Origin: JBBRMY01 sp038230595
GTDB lineage: Bacteria; Bacteroidota; Ignavibacteria; Tepidaquicellales; Tepidaquicellaceae
DNA: 28,906 nucleotides
NCBI GenBank assembly: GCA_038230595.1
Contig: JBBRMY010000016.1
Coordinates: 1-28,906, forward strand
Direction of reading: 5' to 3'
Part shown: positions 25,397 to 28,906 of the stretch, piece after piece
Layout: each line of letters begins with the position of its first letter
Numbering within the stretch: the first letter of the stretch is position 1
Notes under the pieces: model-generated
What the model saw: the letters and a program-made list of their open reading frames with translations, nothing else
Databases searched by the model: none
What the model was told of the DNA's origin: nothing
Position numbers and translations under genes: made by a program

Positions 25397-26026
25397 TTAT
25401 TCAATTATTTCGATTGAAGTAATAGGGTGAACTTCCCAGCAAGTTGCTCTCCAGTTATCATTTGAAGTATCTTCGGGATCAATATTGTATGAATTCTGCA
25501 TATGTTCTTCATCAAAAAACAACCAGCCCTGAATCCTTACTCTTTTTCCCAATATTGCATTTTTTAATTTATTTGATGTAATGCTGTTAATACCAAGCTG
25601 GTTAAAGATGATTCTTTTCATCCGTGGCGTAAGCTCAACGATCACTCTTTCATTCGCAGATGTATGAACATCATCTGCAGTTATCTCAATGTGAATATCC
25701 TTATATCTTTCTAATTTAGTTTTGCAATTACATGTTTCCTGACCTCCGGATTTAACACTGAACACATAACCTTCTATATAAACGGCATTGTCAGAGGTAA
25801 ATCGAGCCGTATCAACTCCCGGTTGAAGTATAGCATTTAATGTTATAGTAGAATCTATAAATGAATTATCAGGAATATTAAATCGATTTTTTAATTTGTT
25901 GAGATCCTTAATTCTTTTACTTTTCGCATTGCCCTGCATTCCGCAATTATGATATCTGTTTTGTGCAAATACTTGAGAACTCCATAAAATGAAAAAGGAA
26001 ATAAGTAATAAATTTATTTTTTTCAA
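25397..26026 (-). CDS. unknown secreted protein
   Basis: 209 residues with a clear signal peptide (1-22, MKKINLLLISFF...VFAQ) and no T9SS domain or lipobox, so probably periplasmic. The mature start NRYHNCGMQGNAKSKRIKDLNKLKNR is followed by two beta-rich segments. One is AVYIEGYVFSVKSGGQETCNCKTKLERYKDIHIEI. The other is GKRVRIQGWLFFDEEHMQNS...WEVHPITSIEI. This VxIxGxV...WEIHPV style resembles small OB-fold proteins, an inference only. Cysteines in CNCK may be functional. It is divergent from livM across a 315-nt gap and ends at the bidirectional terminator next to the tRNA. Confidence 0.65.
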   Translation of the reverse strand: MKKINLLLISFFILWSSQVFAQNRYHNCGMQGNAKSKRIKDLNKLKNRFNIPDNSFIDSTITLNAILQPGVDTARFTSDNAVYIEGYVFSVKSGGQETCNCKTKLERYKDIHIEITADDVHTSANERVIVELTPRMKRIIFNQLGINSITSNKLKNAILGKRVRIQGWLFFDEEHMQNSYNIDPEDTSNDNWRATCWEVHPITSIEIIE

Positions 26027-26341
26027 TATTTATGTTTTAAGATTAAAGAAAAAAGTATTCAACAGATCTTAACAACAAATGATATTGTAATAACCTATTG
26101 ATTACCGGTTACTTTATCAAGAGATAATTGGTTAAGTAAATTTATAAAAGGAAAACCCTTATAGCAACTACTGTAAAAGGATTAAATTTTTTAATGTATA
26201 AAAGTTTATAGATTAAAATAGATAAATTATTAAAAAATTGCCTGAAAATGCTATTAATTTTATTCTTTTTAGTTTAGGCGTTATTAGTTAAGTTTAAAAA
26301 CTTTTTTAGTTAGTACCATTTTTCGATCTTCTTTCCTTTGA
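26027..26341. other. AT-rich divergent intergenic region
   Basis: These 315 bases separate the minus-strand secreted-protein gene from livM. They must hold the promoters for both directions, but I cannot assign -33/-7 or -35/-10 elements with confidence. I see no RNA gene, long hairpin or riboswitch-like structure. Confidence 0.6.
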
Positions 26342-27394
26342 ATGAAAAGTAAGCTTACTTTCTTATCTGCAATAGTTCTCGTTTATGTAATAAATTTATT
26401 CTCATCAAGTATAGATCCGTATTTCTATACTATTCTGATCTATATCGGTATTAATATTATTCTCGCCACTTCTTTAAATCTAATAAACGGATTCACGGGG
26501 CAGTTCTCTCTGGGACATGCCGGTTTCATGGCAATCGGCGGATATCTTGCCATAGCTATGTCAACTTACTGGGCTCCTTTTTTCTATGGAATTTTTGGAG
26601 ATAATGACTTCGGGCATAATATGACTTTTTTCTGTGTGATAATAGCAGGTGGTCTTGCTGCTGCAATTGCAGGTTTGATAGTCGGAGTTCCTTCGCTGAG
26701 ATTAAAAGGCGATTATCTGGCGATAACAACTTTGGGATTCAGTGAGATCATAAGAGTTTTCATTCAGAACATGAATGTGATAGGTGCATCGCAGGGATAC
26801 AGAGGAGTTTATATATATCAGAACGGATTAAGAGATATTCAGGCTCATGATGAACTTACAAATATTCCCTTCACATTTTATGGTGTTCAAAAATTCACAA
26901 ATTTTTTCTGGGTATTTCTCTTCGTAAGTATAATAGTTTATTTTATATATAACCTCATCAACTCAACATACGGAAGAGGATTTCTTTCAGTGAAAGATGA
27001 TGAAGTTGCCGCAGAGTCTATGGGTATTAACACTACCAAATTTAAAGTAAGTGCATTTATAAGCGGAGCATTTTTTGCCGGAGTTGCCGGAGCGCTGTAT
27101 GGACATTTTAATCAATATCTAAATCCTGAAGATTTTAATTTTTTAAGGTCTGTGGAAATTGTTGTAATGGTAATTCTCGGAGGAATGGGAAGCATACCCG
27201 GTGTTATAATTGCTGCAGTTGTATTAACTATTCTTCCTGAACTTCTTCGTGGAGTTTCTGAATACAGAATGATAATTTATTCTCTGCTGCTTATTATAAT
27301 GATGCTGACGCGTCCGCAGGGATTATTCGGGATAAGAAATCCTTTAACTAAAAAAACAAAATCCAATAAAGTTAAAGCTGATATAGAACCGTGA
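26342..27394 (+). CDS. livM: branched-chain amino acid ABC transporter permease LivM
   Basis: 350 residues with about nine to ten hydrophobic segments. It is one of the two inner-membrane permease subunits of the LIV-type (leucine/isoleucine/valine) importer. Family marks are NLINGFTGQFSLGHAGFMAIGGYLA (about 46-70), GLIVGVPSLRLKGDYLAITTLGFSEIIRVF, the coupling-loop segment VKDDEVAAESMGINTTKFKVSAFISGAFFAGVAGALYG, and GGMGSIPGVIIAAVVLTILPELLR. The C-terminal tail is a basic cytoplasmic stretch. It opens the livM-livG-livF operon and overlaps livG by four bases (GTGA). No livH permease or binding-protein gene precedes it. Confidence 0.93.
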   Translation: MKSKLTFLSAIVLVYVINLFSSSIDPYFYTILIYIGINIILATSLNLINGFTGQFSLGHAGFMAIGGYLAIAMSTYWAPFFYGIFGDNDFGHNMTFFCVIIAGGLAAAIAGLIVGVPSLRLKGDYLAITTLGFSEIIRVFIQNMNVIGASQGYRGVYIYQNGLRDIQAHDELTNIPFTFYGVQKFTNFFWVFLFVSIIVYFIYNLINSTYGRGFLSVKDDEVAAESMGINTTKFKVSAFISGAFFAGVAGALYGHFNQYLNPEDFNFLRSVEIVVMVILGGMGSIPGVIIAAVVLTILPELLRGVSEYRMIIYSLLLIIMMLTRPQGLFGIRNPLTKKTKSNKVKADIEP

Positions 27395-28158
27395 GCCTTC
27401 TTGAGATAAAAAATGTAACTATGAGATTCGGCGGATTAACCTGCGTTGATTGCTTTAACGCGCATGTTGAACCTAACGAGCTTGTTGGAATTATAGGTCC
27501 AAATGGCGCAGGTAAAACAACGGTATTTAATATGGTAACAGGTGTGTATGATCCTACAGAAGGTGATATACTGCTTGAAGGAAAGTCATTGGTACAATAC
27601 AAGCCTTACGAAGTTTCAGGAATGGGTATCAGCAGAACATTTCAGAATATCAGATTATTCAAAAGCCTTTCAGTAAAAGATAATGTCAGAGTTTCATTCA
27701 TAAAAAATCTTGATCACGGTTATTTTTCGACACTGATCAGACCCGGAAAATTTACAGCAGAAGAAAAGACGATTGATGACAAGATCGAAGGGTTGTTGGA
27801 AATTTTTGATCTTCAGGATTCTAAAAATGAACTTGGAATCAGCCTGCCTTATGGGGATCAGAGAAAGCTTGAGATAGTCCGCGCTCTTGCAACCTCACCA
27901 AAGCTTCTTTTGCTTGATGAGCCGGCAGCCGGAATGAATCCTACAGAAAAAGTTGAGCTAAATACTCTGATCAAAAAAGTAAAAGATAAATTCAAAATAT
28001 CAATTGTTCTCATCGAGCATGATATGAAAGTTGTTATGGGAGTCTGCGAAAGAATTTATGTTTTGGAATACGGTAAAAAGATTGCAGAAGGACTTCCGGA
28101 GGAGATCAGAAATAATCCAAAGGTTATAGAAGCATATTTAGGAGACACACATAACTAA
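27391..28158 (+). CDS. livG: branched-chain amino acid ABC transporter ATPase LivG
   Basis: 255 residues from GTG 27391, overlapping the livM stop, so translation is probably coupled. It is the first of two ATP-hydrolysing subunits that drive LIV import. Visible motifs: Walker A GPNGAGKT (36-43), Q-loop SRTFQNIRLF (Q85), the LivG-type signature LPYGDQRKLEI (152-162), Walker B LLLLDEP (172-178), the following AAGMNP, and H-loop IEHDM (H210). The C-terminus EEIRNNPKVIEAYLG is the typical LivG ending. The signature has Pro and Asp where many LivG proteins have Ser and Gln (LSYGQQ), a variant I believe occurs in the family. Confidence 0.95.
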   Translation: MSLLEIKNVTMRFGGLTCVDCFNAHVEPNELVGIIGPNGAGKTTVFNMVTGVYDPTEGDILLEGKSLVQYKPYEVSGMGISRTFQNIRLFKSLSVKDNVRVSFIKNLDHGYFSTLIRPGKFTAEEKTIDDKIEGLLEIFDLQDSKNELGISLPYGDQRKLEIVRALATSPKLLLLDEPAAGMNPTEKVELNTLIKKVKDKFKISIVLIEHDMKVVMGVCERIYVLEYGKKIAEGLPEEIRNNPKVIEAYLGDTHN

Positions 28159-28161
28159 TTT

Positions 28162-28184
28162 GTAGAGACGCATATTTGCATCTC
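28162..28184. repeat. palindromic repeat, GTAGAGAC type, in the livG-livF spacer
   Basis: GAGACGCA (28165-28172), loop TATT, and TGCATCTC (28177-28184) form an 8-position stem with one mismatch, preceded by GTA. The GTAGAGAC head matches the complement of the tail of the palindrome at 17113-17139. It fills most of the 49-nt spacer between livG and livF and could affect mRNA stability or livF expression. Confidence 0.5.
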
Positions 28185-28207
28185 AGGTAAAAGATTTTTA
28201 AAAGTTT

Positions 28208-28906
28208 ATGCTGACAATAAAAGATTTACATGTAAATTACGGAGCGATAAAGGCCATCAAGGGAGTTTCTCTTGAAGTTCCGCAGGGCTCTATCGTCACT
28301 TTGATAGGCTCAAACGGCGCAGGTAAAACTACAATTCTCAGGACCATTTCCGGAATAATAAAGTCGGCATCGGGCAGTATAAAATTCGAAGATAAAGAGA
28401 TCACAAATGTTTCTCCTGATAAAATCGTTCAGATGGGATTAACACAATCACCGGAAGGCAGAATGATATTTACAAATCTTTCTGTGAAAGAAAATCTTGA
28501 GATGGGAGCTTTTACTAGAAAAGATAAAGATGGAATTAAATCTGACCTCGATTATATTTTTACAATTTTTCCAAGATTGAAAGAAAGAATGAATCAAAGC
28601 GGAGGAACTCTGAGCGGCGGTGAGCAGCAGATGTTGGCAATTTCAAGAGCGCTGATGGGTAAGCCGAAACTTTTACTTTTAGATGAGCCATCTTTGGGAA
28701 TTGCGCCAATACTTGTGAAGACTATCTTTGAAAAGATAGTTGAGATAAATAAGGAAAAGGGACTGTCAATATTATTAGTTGAGCAGAATGCATTGCTTGC
28801 ATTATCAATTTCAAATTACGGATATGTTCTTGAAACAGGGCAGATCATTCTTGAAGGAATTGAACAGAATTTAAGCAATAATGAAGATGTTAAGAAAGCA
28901 TATTTA
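28208..28906 (+). CDS. livF: branched-chain amino acid ABC transporter ATPase LivF, cut at window edge
   Basis: The frame runs from ATG 28208 to the last base: 233 codons, ending in DVKKAYL. That is the usual LivF C-terminus, so only a few residues and the stop are missing. Motifs: Walker A GSNGAGKT (34-41), Q-loop region LTQSPEGRMIFTNLSVKENLEMGAF, signature LSGGEQ (135-140), Walker B LLLLDEP (155-161), and the LivF-type switch IL-LVEQN with Gln-Asn in place of the H-loop His. It is the second ATPase partner of LivG. It is 49 nt after livG and presumably in the same operon. Confidence 0.95.
   Translation, partial: MLTIKDLHVNYGAIKAIKGVSLEVPQGSIVTLIGSNGAGKTTILRTISGIIKSASGSIKFEDKEITNVSPDKIVQMGLTQSPEGRMIFTNLSVKENLEMGAFTRKDKDGIKSDLDYIFTIFPRLKERMNQSGGTLSGGEQQMLAISRALMGKPKLLLLDEPSLGIAPILVKTIFEKIVEINKEKGLSILLVEQNALLALSISNYGYVLETGQIILEGIEQNLSNNEDVKKAYL

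Noticed and set aside
346..28184. Considered whether the short palindromes form a CRISPR array
   Set aside because: They are of different sequence, singly placed and not regularly spaced, and no cas gene is present.

Overview
The window is AT-rich DNA from an uncultured-type member of the Bacteroidota/Chlorobiota side of the tree, most likely an Ignavibacteria-like (Ignavibacteriota/Kapabacteria) lineage. The main reason is that seven secreted proteins end in a type IX secretion system (T9SS) type A sorting domain with the motif NYPNPFNP(T/V/A)TKI, a hallmark spelling of that group. TonB-dependent receptors with a regulatory-like N-terminal domain, a SPOR-domain protein, a single bifunctional Rel enzyme and starts without clear Shine-Dalgarno sites fit the same assignment. 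This is inference from protein style; there is no rRNA in the window.

Layout. 1-300: C-terminal end of a SPOR-domain protein. 301-1607: sparse region with a possible 34-residue small protein, a strong terminator, one unknown 146-residue protein preceded by a 13-bp inverted repeat, and a palindromic repeat. 1608-5961: three tandem paralogous T9SS cargo proteins built of YCF48/BNR-like beta-propeller repeats; the first two share almost identical ends around divergent middles, and the third carries a palindromic repeat inside its sorting domain. 5962-7062: gene-poor stretch with a doubtful ORF and a 35-nt direct repeat. 7063-12669: outer-membrane genes, namely a small beta-barrel and two TonB-dependent receptors. 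12720-19201: four more T9SS cargo proteins, three propeller-type and one with a cysteine-rich SpoIID/LytB domain. 19330-25117: minus-strand housekeeping block (SRPBCC protein, TolB-like propeller, Rel, uracil phosphoribosyltransferase, lipoprotein). 25258-25331: tRNA-Val(UAC) with a bidirectional terminator. 25397-26026: unknown secreted protein. 26342-28906: livM-livG-livF of a branched-chain amino acid ABC transporter, livF cut by the window edge.

How the parts fit. The left two-thirds is envelope biology: T9SS clients displayed on or released from the surface, and energised uptake receptors that would need TonB/ExbBD from elsewhere. The T9SS machinery itself is not in the window. The right third is core metabolism (stringent response, uracil salvage, amino-acid import). 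I see no phage, transposase, CRISPR or classical defence system. The most unusual structure is a scatter of short palindromic repeats of several types between genes, one of which is translated inside a T9SS sorting domain, plus the mosaic tandem T9SS genes and the T9SS-tagged SpoIID protein.
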